A DNA stretch of 64,000 nt. Source: a virus. The DNA is taken from the IMG/VR virus record IMGVR_UViG_3300043395_000996, positions 62,001 to 126,000 of that record, one strand, 5' to 3'. Positions 8,801 through 17,978 of the stretch are shown one piece after another; within the stretch, counting starts at the first letter, position 1; every line of letters begins with the position of its first letter. Under the pieces are notes generated by a model that had not been told where the DNA came from, did not search any database, and saw only the letters and a program-made list of their open reading frames with translations. Position numbers and translations under genes: made by a program.

Positions 8801-8929
8801 CTATTTTCCTTTTCTGCCAGATTTTTTAGTCTGCATTTGTTTTGGTACATTTTTAATTGGAGTTTGTTTAACTCCTTTAGCAACCAAAGTCTTTTTTTCG
8901 TTTTTGTTTCCAAAGAATTTACTACTCAT
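8801..8929 (-). CDS. Small basic protein, 42 residues
   Basis: A short ORF of 42 codons that fills the gap between phoH and the next gene. It starts MSSKFFGNKNEKKT and ends KKSGRKGK; nearly a third of residues are Lys or Arg. Its start overlaps the stop of the upstream small gene by eight bases, which fits the tight packing of the region. No family is recognised; a nucleic-acid-binding role is plausible from charge only. Confidence 0.5.
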   Translation of the reverse strand: MSSKFFGNKNEKKTLVAKGVKQTPIKNVPKQMQTKKSGRKGK

Positions 8930-9101
8930 AATAATTTTTCATTTTAGGTGTACCTCTTAATTTTTGAACTAATTTGTGCTCCCTCACTTGTTTTATTTTT
9001 AAATCCAACCAACTTTCATTCTCCTCTACTCTATTTAACTTCTTTTGTAGTTTATGTAGCTTTTTTGCTACTCTACCTTTGTCAATCTTCTTCTCACTCA
9101 T
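8922..9101 (-). CDS. Small charged helical protein
   Basis: A 59-residue, Lys/Glu-rich protein predicted as mostly helix (MSEKKIDKGRVAKKLHKLQ at the N-terminus, then a coiled-coil-like stretch). An upstream in-frame ATG at 9131 would overlap the end of nrdA; the ATG at 9101 follows the nrdA stop by 19 bases and is preceded by A-rich sequence, so it is preferred. Function unknown. Confidence 0.55.
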   Translation of the reverse strand: MSEKKIDKGRVAKKLHKLQKKLNRVEENESWLDLKIKQVREHKLVQKLRGTPKMKNYYE

Positions 9102-9120
9102 AGTATTGATTTTTAAAAGT

Positions 9121-10902
9121 TTAACCATCACAACTTAAACACTCCGGGTCCATTGCTTTTGCTGCAATATCTCCTCGTAAAACTGATTCGGTTCTCATAT
9201 AATATAACGTTTTAACACCTTGCTTCCAAGCTTCCAAATGAACTTGATTAATCCACTTTGGTTCTGCCGTAGCGGGAAATGCTAAATTCAATGAAACTGC
9301 TTGGTCAATATATTGTTGTCTTACTCCAGCTTGTCTTACTAAATCCAATTGGTTAATTTCTTTGAATGTTTTGAATACATCTTTAACTGAATTACATCTA
9401 TGAGCTCTTTCATCTATTGATACTTCCTTACATTCAATTAATTTACCTTCAGAAAAACACCAATCATCCAAAAAGTCCAAACCTTGTACCGAGCCACCAT
9501 CTGCTAAAATTTGGTCCCATACTTCTTTTGTATTTTTACCAACTTTACGAAGTACTCTTTCTAATTCAGGATTCTTTCTGATAAATGTACCTTTAGATGT
9601 TTGTTCGGTAAATACGTTAGCTGCCCAAGGTTCAATACCACTACTTACATTTCCACTCAATTTGGAGTTGGATACAGTAGGTGCTACTGCTCTTAAATGA
9701 GTATTTCTCATACCACTCTCTTTACACCACAGTGGTTCACCATATTCTGATGCTAACCATCTACTTGCTCTTTCGGATTCAATTTTAATTTGAGAGAAAA
9801 TCTTACGAGTTTCAAATTGTGCTTGCAATCCTTCAAATGGTAATCCTTTTTGTTGCAAATGCGTATGCCATCCCAATACACCTAATCCCAATGCTCTACC
9901 TCTTTCTGCTGAACGAACCGAATTCTCAAATCCTTTCATATTTTTAGCTCTCTGAATAAACTCTTCTAATACACCATCTAAAAAGATTGTTGATGTATAA
10001 ACTAAATCAGTATCTTTCCATTCATCGTATTTAGCTAAATTCAAAGATGATAAGCAACAAACAAATGAATGCTGCTCATCGGTATGTAGAACGATTTCTG
10101 AACATATGTTAGTCATATGAACTTTCAATCCATTCTTTTTGTACATTTCAGGGTTTGCTTTGTTTACATTCCCTTTGTACATAATATATGGTTCACCTGT
10201 TGCTTTACGTTTCTGAAGTAACTTACCCCATTTACGTCTGGCTTCTGAATCGCCTTCTTCTAATTTCTTCATAAACTTATCACTAACAACTACACATTGA
10301 TGTAGGTTTAATGATTGTCTATTCACATCGCCTTTTGGTTCTCTAATTTCCAAAAAGTCATCAAAATCTTTATGTTCAATTTTAATGTTCACCGATGCTG
10401 CTCCTCTTCTAACTGCTCCTTGATTTGTAGCAAGAATAGTTGAATCATAGATTTTAGCAAATGGTACAATACCATCCGATGTTCCATTGCCAGTAATTTT
10501 AGAACCAGCCGGTCTAATCATATTAATACCAATACCAACACCACCTCCGTGCTTTGCTAATAGCATCAATTCTAAATTCTTTGAACCAATTTCAAAGATA
10601 CTATCGCCCACATCTATACCAAAGCATGAAATGGGTAATCCTCTATCGGTACCTGTGTTTGCTAATACGGGCGTTGCTAAACACAACCACCCTTTCCAAA
10701 TGTAATCAAAGAATTTTGTTGCCAATTGTGGTTTCTCCAATCGTTTGGCAACAGCCGTAGCAACTCTCCAATATGCATCTTTTGGCTTTTCTCCGGCCTG
10801 TAAATATGTTTTAGATATAGTCTTTACATATATCTCATTGTTTCCCCAAGAAGGAAAATCAACATCTACTTCCCATCCGTATTCTTCTCCGTAATTTTTC
10901 AT
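9121..10902 (-). CDS. nrdA: Ribonucleotide reductase class I, alpha subunit
   Basis: A 593-residue catalytic subunit that reduces ribonucleoside diphosphates to deoxy forms. Active-site features are Cys93 in ISCFGID, Asn265-Cys267-Glu269 in NICSEI, the CC pair at 282-283 in VCCLSSLNL, and the two radical-transfer tyrosines in LYYMRT. The C-terminal tail ends ECLSCDG, a CxxC pair that would be recharged by a thioredoxin. The N-terminal ATP-cone domain of cellular NrdA is absent: the protein starts directly at the ten-stranded barrel region, so it should lack dATP overall-activity inhibition, as expected for a phage that needs high dNTP levels. nrdB lies 10 bases upstream. Confidence 0.96.
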   Translation of the reverse strand: MKNYGEEYGWEVDVDFPSWGNNEIYVKTISKTYLQAGEKPKDAYWRVATAVAKRLEKPQLATKFFDYIWKGWLCLATPVLANTGTDRGLPISCFGIDVGDSIFEIGSKNLELMLLAKHGGGVGIGINMIRPAGSKITGNGTSDGIVPFAKIYDSTILATNQGAVRRGAASVNIKIEHKDFDDFLEIREPKGDVNRQSLNLHQCVVVSDKFMKKLEEGDSEARRKWGKLLQKRKATGEPYIMYKGNVNKANPEMYKKNGLKVHMTNICSEIVLHTDEQHSFVCCLSSLNLAKYDEWKDTDLVYTSTIFLDGVLEEFIQRAKNMKGFENSVRSAERGRALGLGVLGWHTHLQQKGLPFEGLQAQFETRKIFSQIKIESERASRWLASEYGEPLWCKESGMRNTHLRAVAPTVSNSKLSGNVSSGIEPWAANVFTEQTSKGTFIRKNPELERVLRKVGKNTKEVWDQILADGGSVQGLDFLDDWCFSEGKLIECKEVSIDERAHRCNSVKDVFKTFKEINQLDLVRQAGVRQQYIDQAVSLNLAFPATAEPKWINQVHLEAWKQGVKTLYYMRTESVLRGDIAAKAMDPECLSCDG

Positions 10903-10912
10903 AACTTATAAT

Positions 10913-11926
10913 TTAAAATATATCATCCCAATTTTCACCTTCTCCCGCCTTCGAATAATCCGTAGGTCTTAATGCAAAGAAGTCGGTATGTGTTACACCC
11001 CCTGTAAGATGATAGAACCAATCCAATTCGGATGCTTTCTTTTCATCAAATTCAAAAAAGTCATCTCCACCAGCCATTGGATTGTATCCCAATTCAGCTA
11101 ATTTTTCATTAACTCTCTTTGTAATAAATTCTTTCAAATCAGCTGCTTTAAGATTTTCTAAATCTCCCATTTCAAATATCTTATCAATGAATTTATGTTC
11201 TAAATCGATAATGATTTTAGCTGCTTTGTAGATATCTTCTTTAGCTTCCTCCAATAATTCGGGAAACTCTTCACACATATGTCTGAATAATTGGCAACCC
11301 ATTTTAGAATGTAGTGATTCATCTCTTACACTCCACTTCATTTGTTGTCCAATACCTTTTAATAGATTTCTCATTTGGAATGAGTAAAGAACTGCAAATG
11401 AAGAATAAAGTGCTACACCTTCTGCAAATGCCGAAAAGATAGCGAGTGAACGAGCAACCTCAATTCTAGCTTTTGGATTTGTATCCAAATCTTTTGGAGT
11501 CCAATCAGCCGTTGTGTTTGTTAATAATTCAAATCTCTCCTTCATTGCTTCATCGTGTAAGAATCCTTCAAAGTCATCTAAACCCAATGTTTCATTTAAG
11601 TAAGAGTATGCTATGGAATGAATTGTTTCCTGCGAACCAAACGCCATAGCCATTTGTCTAATCTCATGCTTTGGAAACCATTTAGTAACCATACCGGTCC
11701 AATAATCTGAAACGGCGCATTCGGTTTGAGCAAATCCTAATAAGATGTTACCTACTAAATGTTTTTCGGATTCAGAAAGGTTTTCATTCCAATCTTTCAC
11801 ATCCATCTGCATTGGAATTTCAGTATGTAACCAAAATGCTTGCATTTGCTTTAACCATCCTTCCGTATAGTATTCTGGGTATTCAAACGGCTTAAATGGT
11901 ATCCTTTCCGTAAATAATTTGCTCAT
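10913..11926 (-). CDS. nrdB: Ribonucleotide reductase class I, beta subunit
   Basis: A 337-residue radical-generating subunit. Metal ligands inferred from pattern are Glu69 (QTECAVSDYW), Glu100 and His103 (SQETIHS), Glu169 (FAEGVAL), and Glu203 and His206 (RDESLHS). Tyr107 sits three residues after the TIHS motif at the place of the stable tyrosyl radical of E. coli NrdB (Tyr122). The first ligand is Glu where E. coli has Asp, which recalls other subclasses, but the radical Tyr is kept, so a class Ia-like cofactor is most likely. It forms a pair with nrdA. Confidence 0.95.
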   Translation of the reverse strand: MSKLFTERIPFKPFEYPEYYTEGWLKQMQAFWLHTEIPMQMDVKDWNENLSESEKHLVGNILLGFAQTECAVSDYWTGMVTKWFPKHEIRQMAMAFGSQETIHSIAYSYLNETLGLDDFEGFLHDEAMKERFELLTNTTADWTPKDLDTNPKARIEVARSLAIFSAFAEGVALYSSFAVLYSFQMRNLLKGIGQQMKWSVRDESLHSKMGCQLFRHMCEEFPELLEEAKEDIYKAAKIIIDLEHKFIDKIFEMGDLENLKAADLKEFITKRVNEKLAELGYNPMAGGDDFFEFDEKKASELDWFYHLTGGVTHTDFFALRPTDYSKAGEGENWDDIF

Positions 11927-12024
11927 CTTATGTTTTTGTTTTGTTAGAGTTGTAGGTATAACTATATTCTCAAAATTAAAATTTTCCCTTTTCTTTAGAA
12001 AATTTTATATGAAAATTTGTCAGT

Positions 12025-13383
12025 TTATCCCATGTTCTCAACATACTTTTTATGTAATAATTTTTTCTCTAAACTTTCTCCATTTTTAGATTCTTTTTGT
12101 GCAATTATACCATCTGCCGATGTTGCTGCGAACACATCCATTATGCCGTGGAAAGTATCAATCTTTGCCGGAAAAGTCATTCCATCAGGTCCAAATCGAT
12201 TCTTAACGATGTGAATACGACCTGTGTTTGATAACTTATCTTTTGTTTTTCTACTAACACTCATAATGAAGTCAGCGGTTTGCACTTTCTTATATGAATC
12301 TCCTACCGAATCCGCTTGGATAACTTCGTGGTCGATTGCTGAACGATTGGTTTGAGTTGCTGTCCAAATTGGAATACCCGTTTCACCACTCAATCCTCTC
12401 AATTCCTCATAGATACCACCTAATTCGGCGTATAATCCATCTCTATTACTATTACCACTTTTTAACAAATCGGCATAATCTATGATAATTAAATCGGGAC
12501 TATATCCCATTGTTTTTAATTTCTCAATATGAGCCGAAAGTGTTTTCGCAGATGCGAATTGTGGTGGATAGTACTTAATACGAACTCTACCTGGAGTGTT
12601 TTTGATTTTACGAATAATCTCTTCCTTCTTCTCTTTATGTTCTGAAGTTTGGATTCCCGTAAGAATTGTGGTATATCTCTGTCCTACATAACTTTCAGAT
12701 AATTCCAAAGTATAATGTAAAACATTCATACCTTTTTGAACTGCCGAACAAGCAATCTTTGATAAGAACCAACTCTTACCAATACCCGATGGCGCCATTA
12801 CAACACCCAATTCACCTGGTCCCAATCCACCATCCATTAATTCATCGATAACCTCCCATCCCGTTGAAACTGAATTACGTTTTACCTCCTCCATAATGGA
12901 TTCAAATTCGGTAATATAATCCAATCCCAAATCATTTTCAACACCAACTTTAGATGCAGCGGTCATTGTATCTATGATTTTATCATATTGACCTGCTTTC
13001 AGTAATTCTACTGATTTTAAAAGTGCATCTTTTACTTTTTGGTTTTTGGCAAATGTGAGATATTCTTTCTTAACGTATTGTAAATCTTCTGAACCAACTT
13101 GTAAATATACATTCTTTAATTGCTCAACAGCGGTTTGTTTGAGAATTTTATCCTCAATATCTCCAACTTTAATTTTAAACACTTCCATTGTAGGAACTGT
13201 TCTATATTCGTTGAAGTAGGACAATACTTCTCCAACAATCCATTTGTTAGCTTCGGATTCAAAGAATGTTGGTTTTGTAATTTCGTTTACCTGTTCTAAA
13301 AACTTAACATCTGTGATAAGGGAAGCAACTACTTTGGATTGATACGATTGACCATATTTGGTTAGTGTATCTACTGCTTCCAT
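12025..13383 (-). CDS. 41: Replicative DNA helicase, gp41/DnaB-like
   Basis: A 452-residue RecA-fold hexameric helicase. After an N-terminal DnaB-like helical domain (1-150), the ATPase shows Walker A APSGIGKSW, a Walker B strand PDLIIIDYADLL, and a later ATQTNRSA motif equivalent to the sensor of DnaB-type helicases, followed by the SRKTKDKL and GRIHIVKNRFG segments near the end. It would unwind DNA ahead of the gp43-like polymerase. Its ATG overlaps the preceding gene's stop as TAATG. A gp61-like primase is not found in this window. Confidence 0.94.
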   Translation of the reverse strand: MEAVDTLTKYGQSYQSKVVASLITDVKFLEQVNEITKPTFFESEANKWIVGEVLSYFNEYRTVPTMEVFKIKVGDIEDKILKQTAVEQLKNVYLQVGSEDLQYVKKEYLTFAKNQKVKDALLKSVELLKAGQYDKIIDTMTAASKVGVENDLGLDYITEFESIMEEVKRNSVSTGWEVIDELMDGGLGPGELGVVMAPSGIGKSWFLSKIACSAVQKGMNVLHYTLELSESYVGQRYTTILTGIQTSEHKEKKEEIIRKIKNTPGRVRIKYYPPQFASAKTLSAHIEKLKTMGYSPDLIIIDYADLLKSGNSNRDGLYAELGGIYEELRGLSGETGIPIWTATQTNRSAIDHEVIQADSVGDSYKKVQTADFIMSVSRKTKDKLSNTGRIHIVKNRFGPDGMTFPAKIDTFHGIMDVFAATSADGIIAQKESKNGESLEKKLLHKKYVENMG

Positions 13384-13619
13384 TATGCTTTAGCTTTTTT
13401 CTTTTTTGATTTTTTTTCTATTTGGTCGGTAGCTTGGTCGGCTACTTGGTCGGTAACTTGTACGGTCTTTGGTTTGCGAGTTGCAAGTTTCCATTCTGAT
13501 TTTGGAATAAATTTCCAATAACCACCTTTTACTCTTTCTTCTGCATCGATATCCGATACTCTACGGATTTCATCTAATTCGTAACCCTTTGCTACTTTAA
13601 TACATTTAATACACTTCAT
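13383..13619 (-). CDS. Small Lys-rich protein with TDQ repeats
   Basis: A 78-residue protein starting MKCIKCIKVAKGYELDEIRR and ending in a lysine-rich tail. The C-terminal part has a short repeat VTDQVADQATDQ that corresponds to three 12-base direct repeats at about 13422-13460. The body (YELDEIRRVS...A..RVKGGYWKFIPKSEWK) resembles small phage proteins encoded beside helicases, but I cannot name a family. It is translationally coupled to the helicase by TAATG, so a helicase or primase accessory role is possible. Confidence 0.6.
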   Translation of the reverse strand: MKCIKCIKVAKGYELDEIRRVSDIDAEERVKGGYWKFIPKSEWKLATRKPKTVQVTDQVADQATDQIEKKSKKKKAKA

Positions 13620-13646
13620 ACTTTTTGTCCATGTTTAATTTAAAAA

Positions 13647-13955
13647 TTATTTTACTATCATTAAGATTTCTGATTCTCTTAATAGGATATATTTGTTACC
13701 ACCAATTTTGATTTCTATACCCTGATGGTATGGTGGTAAAATTACTTCATCTCCAACTTCTACATTCATTGGAATTAAAGTTCCACTTTGTGTGTAGATA
13801 CCAGGTCCTACCGATTCTACTTTTGCTCGTTTTACATCTTCAGATTTTGCTGAATCGGGAATGATGATTCCACCAGCGGTTGTTGATTCTTTTTCTGAAT
13901 CTAATTCTGTTAGAAGAACTCTATCTCCTAATGGTTTTGCTAATCTTTCTGCCAT
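13647..13955 (-). CDS. GroES-like co-chaperonin
   Basis: A 102-residue GroES family protein: KPLGDRVLLTEL at the N-terminus, the mobile loop region KESTTAGGIIIPDSAK with the GIII hydrophobic tripeptide that docks on GroEL, VGPGIY, and the closing GNKYILLRESEILMIV. T4 uses its GroES analogue gp31 to fold the capsid protein with host GroEL; this one is a true GroES-like sequence rather than a gp31-like one. It is the first gene after a strong early-type promoter, so it probably acts before head assembly starts. Confidence 0.93.
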   Translation of the reverse strand: MAERLAKPLGDRVLLTELDSEKESTTAGGIIIPDSAKSEDVKRAKVESVGPGIYTQSGTLIPMNVEVGDEVILPPYHQGIEIKIGGNKYILLRESEILMIVK

Positions 13956-13979
13956 AACTTATTTATTATTTTAATTTTA

Positions 13980-14010
13980 CAAATATACTATTTTTTTTAT
14001 TATTTAACAA
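13980..14010 (-). promoter_or_regulatory. Bacteroidota-type promoter for groES-helicase operon
   Basis: Sense strand TTG (14010-14008), exactly 20 bases, TATATTTG (13987-13980), a perfect fit. The groES-like ATG is 24 bases downstream. Confidence 0.75.
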
Positions 14011-14011
14011 A

Positions 14012-14833
14012 TTAATTAAAATATTTTGAATTATTTTTTACAATATATTCATATATTTTTTTATCTGCATTTTTACTCCAATGAAAATCTCCTTCAATCC
14101 CGTCCTCTCCATTCGATTTAAGAAACAATGCGTGCAATGTCTCCAATTCGCCCATATTTTTTTCTAATTCACTTCTACCTATTATATTACTATCATTTCC
14201 CAATGTATCAAAATCATAAGACCAACTTAAAAATAGTGTCTTAAATTTAAATGCTTTTGAAAAAGAATAAAATTGCTTATTGTAATTATCCAAAATGGGT
14301 TTAGAAGTATTTATAATTGTAGATAATTGATTATAGCTAAATTTAGATGAATTATTTAAAAAATAGTTAAGTTCAAATTCATTATAATACGTTTCTCTAT
14401 CAAATTCATTTTCATATAAATCTTCTATTAGGGTATCAGGTATAACGTTCAATGGATGTATTAAATCTTTTTTAATATTTGAATGATAATTTGAATTTGC
14501 ATGATATGCTATAAAAGAATCTTCAACGGATTCATTTAATTTATCCATTTTGAGATTTTCTCCGAAATCTAAACAAATTTTAGGATTTGTAATTGGATAT
14601 CTTACTCTAGCTGTTGTTGGTAGCATCAATATAACCAAATCATCATCAGCAATTATATGTAAGCATTTTAAATAAATTTCAATTATTGTTTGAATATCTC
14701 TACCACCTCTAGTACTAATGATTAAATCTTTACCAACAAATCGTTCTTTTAATAGATATTGCCAAGAAAGCTTACCATTTCTCATAGCAGCAAAACTATC
14801 GCCAATTATCCATAATTTTTGATTTGTTTTCAT
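14012..14833 (-). CDS. SGNH-type hydrolase-like protein
   Basis: A 273-residue protein with the block pattern of SGNH/GDSL hydrolases: WIIGDSFAA at residues 8-16 (block I, catalytic Ser in GDSF), STRGGRD (block II glycine), and a C-terminal DFHWSKNADKKIYEYI containing the DxxH-like Asp-His pair of block V. It also holds a long insert rich in Asn, Tyr and Asp. Such proteins can act as esterases or acyltransferases on polysaccharides; the phage substrate is unknown. It begins directly downstream of the exonuclease gene (stop and start adjacent). Confidence 0.7.
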   Translation of the reverse strand: MKTNQKLWIIGDSFAAMRNGKLSWQYLLKERFVGKDLIISTRGGRDIQTIIEIYLKCLHIIADDDLVILMLPTTARVRYPITNPKICLDFGENLKMDKLNESVEDSFIAYHANSNYHSNIKKDLIHPLNVIPDTLIEDLYENEFDRETYYNEFELNYFLNNSSKFSYNQLSTIINTSKPILDNYNKQFYSFSKAFKFKTLFLSWSYDFDTLGNDSNIIGRSELEKNMGELETLHALFLKSNGEDGIEGDFHWSKNADKKIYEYIVKNNSKYFN

Positions 14834-15886
14834 TTAAAATTTTGATAAATGTGAAAATGTTGATTGTAACCAATCTAATACATTGGGAAAAGAATCCAAA
14901 ACACGATGCTTTAATCCTAATTTAAGAAATTCTTGCTTTTCAAATTTAGTGATTGGTTCATCGTATCTATCCATAATTTTCATTTTAAGATTCCCGCTGA
15001 ATTGTGGTTCTGATAATTGCATTAATTTACGATTTCTTTCACATATTTCCAAATTATTTAAAAACAATTCATGTGCTTTTACTTTTTTATCCAAAGTATT
15101 TATATAATCAACCATAGTTTCGGTTGTTTGTATAGTTTCTTCAGTAAGAAGTGGAAATGCTTTTATAATTGTCTTAGCTCCTAATCCGATAATACCTTCG
15201 ATGTTATCCGATTTATCACCATCAATCATTCTGAAATTAATAAAATTGTGTGGATGAAATCCATACTCTTCTTTAACTTCATCAATGTTATAAACTTTCT
15301 TTTTTGTTGGCGAATAAACTGATACATCTTTGTTTACCAATTGTAAGAAATCTTTATCGGAACTCATAATAATAACTTTCTCATCTTCTTTTCGAAGTTG
15401 AGTTGCTACATATCCAATAACATCATCAGCCTCAATACCATCGTAAACCATTAGGGTTACAGGTAGGGCTGTTAATAGTTCGGCTAATCCAACCATCTGC
15501 CTTCTCATAGAGATTTGCTCATCTTCGGGATTCATATCCACAGTGATGGCACGATTTAGGCGGATTTTGTTTTTAGCTCTATCGGCTTTATAACCTCCGT
15601 AAATTTTCTTTCTGCTATCTGAACCACCCTTACCATCGAATACAATGATACAACGGGTTGGATTTAAGGTACGGATGGCGTAGCCGATACTCTTTAGAGT
15701 ACCGACTATTCCTCCAATATGGTCACCATTATCGTTTAAATTTGGTGCAGTTGACCAAGAACGTATGAAGGTATTAAGACCATCAATAATTAAGGTTTTC
15801 GAATTTTTTTGTAAATCACCGAATCCTTTATGTTCTTCATCTATTTGTTTTAGTATATCTAAATACTTCTTATTAATCTGACTCAT
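14834..15886 (-). CDS. rnh: 5'-3' exonuclease, RNase H/FEN family
   Basis: A 350-residue FEN-superfamily nuclease like T4 RNase H, which removes RNA primers and flaps during lagging-strand synthesis. The acidic metal-binding residues are visible in order: LIIDGLNTFIR (Asp35), IVFDGKGGSDSR, DGIEADDVIGY, SSDKDFLQLV and IDGDKSDNIEGI, followed by the GLGAKTI helix-hairpin-helix. It overlaps uvsX by 14 bases and belongs to the uvsX-ssb replication/recombination operon. Confidence 0.93.
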   Translation of the reverse strand: MSQINKKYLDILKQIDEEHKGFGDLQKNSKTLIIDGLNTFIRSWSTAPNLNDNGDHIGGIVGTLKSIGYAIRTLNPTRCIIVFDGKGGSDSRKKIYGGYKADRAKNKIRLNRAITVDMNPEDEQISMRRQMVGLAELLTALPVTLMVYDGIEADDVIGYVATQLRKEDEKVIIMSSDKDFLQLVNKDVSVYSPTKKKVYNIDEVKEEYGFHPHNFINFRMIDGDKSDNIEGIIGLGAKTIIKAFPLLTEETIQTTETMVDYINTLDKKVKAHELFLNNLEICERNRKLMQLSEPQFSGNLKMKIMDRYDEPITKFEKQEFLKLGLKHRVLDSFPNVLDWLQSTFSHLSKF

Positions 15887-16982
15887 TGGCTACATCCGTT
15901 GTTTCATCAACTTCCTCTGCTGCGGAACTTTTATATTGTAAAATACAAACCTCACATATCTTACGATAAATTTGGTCTTTTAACTCTTCGTTTTTATCAA
16001 GGATATCTGGGAAATCCTTTGATTGGAATTTGATAATTTCACCGGTATCGGTATCGGTATATTCATACCAAGCACCACCTTGCTTTACCAATTTGTTATC
16101 TTTCATTACTCCCAACCAACTTCCGTAATTATCGATACCTCTATCAAAGAAGATATTGAAATCCGCGTGTCTTAATGGTGGTCCTAAACGATTTTTGATA
16201 ACCTGTGCTCTTACTTTGATACCAACAATCTTATCACCTACTTTAAGTTGTCCCATAGATTTTAAACGGAATCTAACAGAAGCATGGAATGCCAATGCTT
16301 TACCGCCTGATGTTGTCCAAGGGTCACTAAATGCCATTGCGTTCATTTTCTGACGAAGTTGGTTAGTAAACACTAAACAAATGTTTTGTCTACCAATCAT
16401 ATTCGTAATCTTTCTCATTGCTTTGGAGATGATGATTGCTTTATCAGTTGCGTAACCATCTTTATCGTAATCAGCTTCTAATTCCTTCTTTGTAGATGCA
16501 GCTGCTACTGAATCCACTACGATGGTTACCAATCGATTTTTATCACCTGTTCGAACTTTCTCAATGATTGTTTCACACGCTTCAAAAATACCTTCAACCG
16601 TATCTACTGATACATAAAGTAATTTCGAAATATCAACACCAATTGCTTCCAAAAACTCCCTATTAACGGCGGTTTCGGTATCAATTAGAACTGCTACTCC
16701 ATTTTTCTTTTGTGTTTCAGCTAACAGATGGGCAGAGAGCAGAGATTTTCCACTCTGCTCTAAACCCGTAATCTCTGCTATACGGCCAACTGGCAAACCA
16801 CCATAAGGTCTATTAGAAACTGCTACATCCAAAAGAGCGTTACCCGTAGATACCCAATCTTTTACGTTAGTGGGAGCATCGCCTCCACCATCCGTAAGGA
16901 AGTATGCAATCCTACCATCCTTATTTTGTTTGTTTAACGATTCGGCGAGAACACTCGCTAAATCTTCTTGTACTTTGGCCAT
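15873..16982 (-). CDS. uvsX: UvsX/RecA recombinase
   Basis: A 369-residue RecA-family recombinase that pairs homologous strands in recombination-dependent replication. Walker A reads GLEQSGKS (residues 73-80), followed by the glutamate-containing segment after the VLIDTETAVN strand, Walker B RLVTIVVDSVAA, and the LVFTNQLRQK motif typical of RecA/UvsX. The GGKALAFHASVRFRL segment matches the region after loop L2. The C-terminus is acidic. It lies 12 bases downstream of the SSB gene. Confidence 0.95.
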   Translation of the reverse strand: MAKVQEDLASVLAESLNKQNKDGRIAYFLTDGGGDAPTNVKDWVSTGNALLDVAVSNRPYGGLPVGRIAEITGLEQSGKSLLSAHLLAETQKKNGVAVLIDTETAVNREFLEAIGVDISKLLYVSVDTVEGIFEACETIIEKVRTGDKNRLVTIVVDSVAAASTKKELEADYDKDGYATDKAIIISKAMRKITNMIGRQNICLVFTNQLRQKMNAMAFSDPWTTSGGKALAFHASVRFRLKSMGQLKVGDKIVGIKVRAQVIKNRLGPPLRHADFNIFFDRGIDNYGSWLGVMKDNKLVKQGGAWYEYTDTDTGEIIKFQSKDFPDILDKNEELKDQIYRKICEVCILQYKSSAAEEVDETTDVANESD

Positions 16983-16994
16983 AATTGTAACCTA

Positions 16995-17849
16995 TTAATT
17001 GTTAAATAAATCATCAAATGCTGATGCTACATCATCCTTTTGTGCGGGTGCTTTTGGTGCCGCAGGTTCTGCTGGCGTTTCCCAAGGTAAATCACCGATT
17101 TCCGATGTTCCACCTAAATCAGCTGAAACGGATGATTGTTTAGCTGCTGGTTTCGGTGCTTCTAATTCTTCAACAACTTCATCAGCGCCCGTAGTTGATG
17201 AACCTGGATTCAACCAATTTTCTAATACACCCTTTAATTCTGAATAAGATAATTCTGAATATAATTCGGTAATGTTCTTTTGGTTTTCCAATAAAGTTTC
17301 AATTTGAGTAGCATCTTCAGCCAATTTAGATTGAGATGGCTTTACTCTAATAGTAGTTGTTGGATAAGCTGCGTTTGAATCTTCAGCTGAAGTGATTTCT
17401 ACAACGATATCTCTACCACTCATTGGGTCGGTAATATCTCCGTAATCCGGGTCAGCAATGTATCCCAAAATGTCTTGGTAAACAGTCTTACCAAATCCCC
17501 AAAATTTAACACCTTCATTCTCTTTACCTCTTACGATAACTGGTACGAAAGTTCTCAACTTTGGCTCCATCTTCTTACCTGCTTTCCAATCATCAGTATC
17601 GCCTGTACGTTTTAATTTTTCAGCGAATTCAACAATTGGGTCAGGTCTGCCAAATGAAGCAGGACTCAAATAAGTTTTGTTGTTAATGTTGTAGTGAAAG
17701 AATAATTCAATGAAAGGAATATCTTTATTGAATTTGTAGGGAACTAATCTGATTTGATGTTTTCCCGGTGTTGGCTTCCAAAGTGAATCTGATTTTTTGG
17801 AAGTGTTTTGTAACGAGTTGAATCTCGATAGGGCAAGTTTAATGTCCAT
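16995..17849 (-). CDS. 32: Single-stranded DNA-binding protein, gp32-like
   Basis: A 284-residue homologue of T4 gp32, which coats single-stranded DNA and organises replication and recombination proteins. The OB-fold core is recognisable by SLWKPTPGKHQIRLVPYK near the N-terminus and PVIVRGKENEGVKFWGFGK in the middle, matching the gp32 core. The C-terminal tail is low-complexity (Ala, Pro, Glu) and ends in the acidic DDVASAFDDLFNN, the type of tail used to contact partner proteins. The protein has no cysteine at all, so the zinc site of T4 gp32 is absent. It is the first gene of the ssb-uvsX-rnh run. Confidence 0.92.
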   Translation of the reverse strand: MDIKLALSRFNSLQNTSKKSDSLWKPTPGKHQIRLVPYKFNKDIPFIELFFHYNINNKTYLSPASFGRPDPIVEFAEKLKRTGDTDDWKAGKKMEPKLRTFVPVIVRGKENEGVKFWGFGKTVYQDILGYIADPDYGDITDPMSGRDIVVEITSAEDSNAAYPTTTIRVKPSQSKLAEDATQIETLLENQKNITELYSELSYSELKGVLENWLNPGSSTTGADEVVEELEAPKPAAKQSSVSADLGGTSEIGDLPWETPAEPAAPKAPAQKDDVASAFDDLFNN

Positions 17850-17946
17850 TTTTTTACGTTTTAAAGTTAATAATTAAGTTTAATGTTTAAGGTTTTATCG
17901 CGATATCCTATATATCTAAATATAACCTTTTTGCATTTTTGTTTCA
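17850..17946 (-). promoter_or_regulatory. Long leader of the gp32-like mRNA
   Basis: A 97-base untranslated leader, much longer than the 4-37 bases seen at other early promoters here. It contains inverted AAGGTT / AACCTT arms able to form a hairpin, an AU-rich unstructured tract next to the start, and a six-residue upstream reading frame (MQKGYI, 17936-17916). T4 gp32 represses its own translation through a structured, AU-rich leader, so autoregulation is a reasonable inference. Confidence 0.4.
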
Positions 17947-17977
17947 CAAATATAACACTTTTTTTCTGATTTTCCAA
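17947..17977 (-). promoter_or_regulatory. Bacteroidota-type promoter for ssb-uvsX operon
   Basis: Sense strand TTG (17977-17975), 20 bases, TATATTTG (17954-17947). Exact match to the consensus with the same 20-base spacing as the other early sites. Confidence 0.75.
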
Positions 17978-17978
17978 A

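Noticed and set aside
9121-10902. Intein or intron in nrdA
   Set aside because: The NrdA sequence runs through all active-site motifs without interruption.
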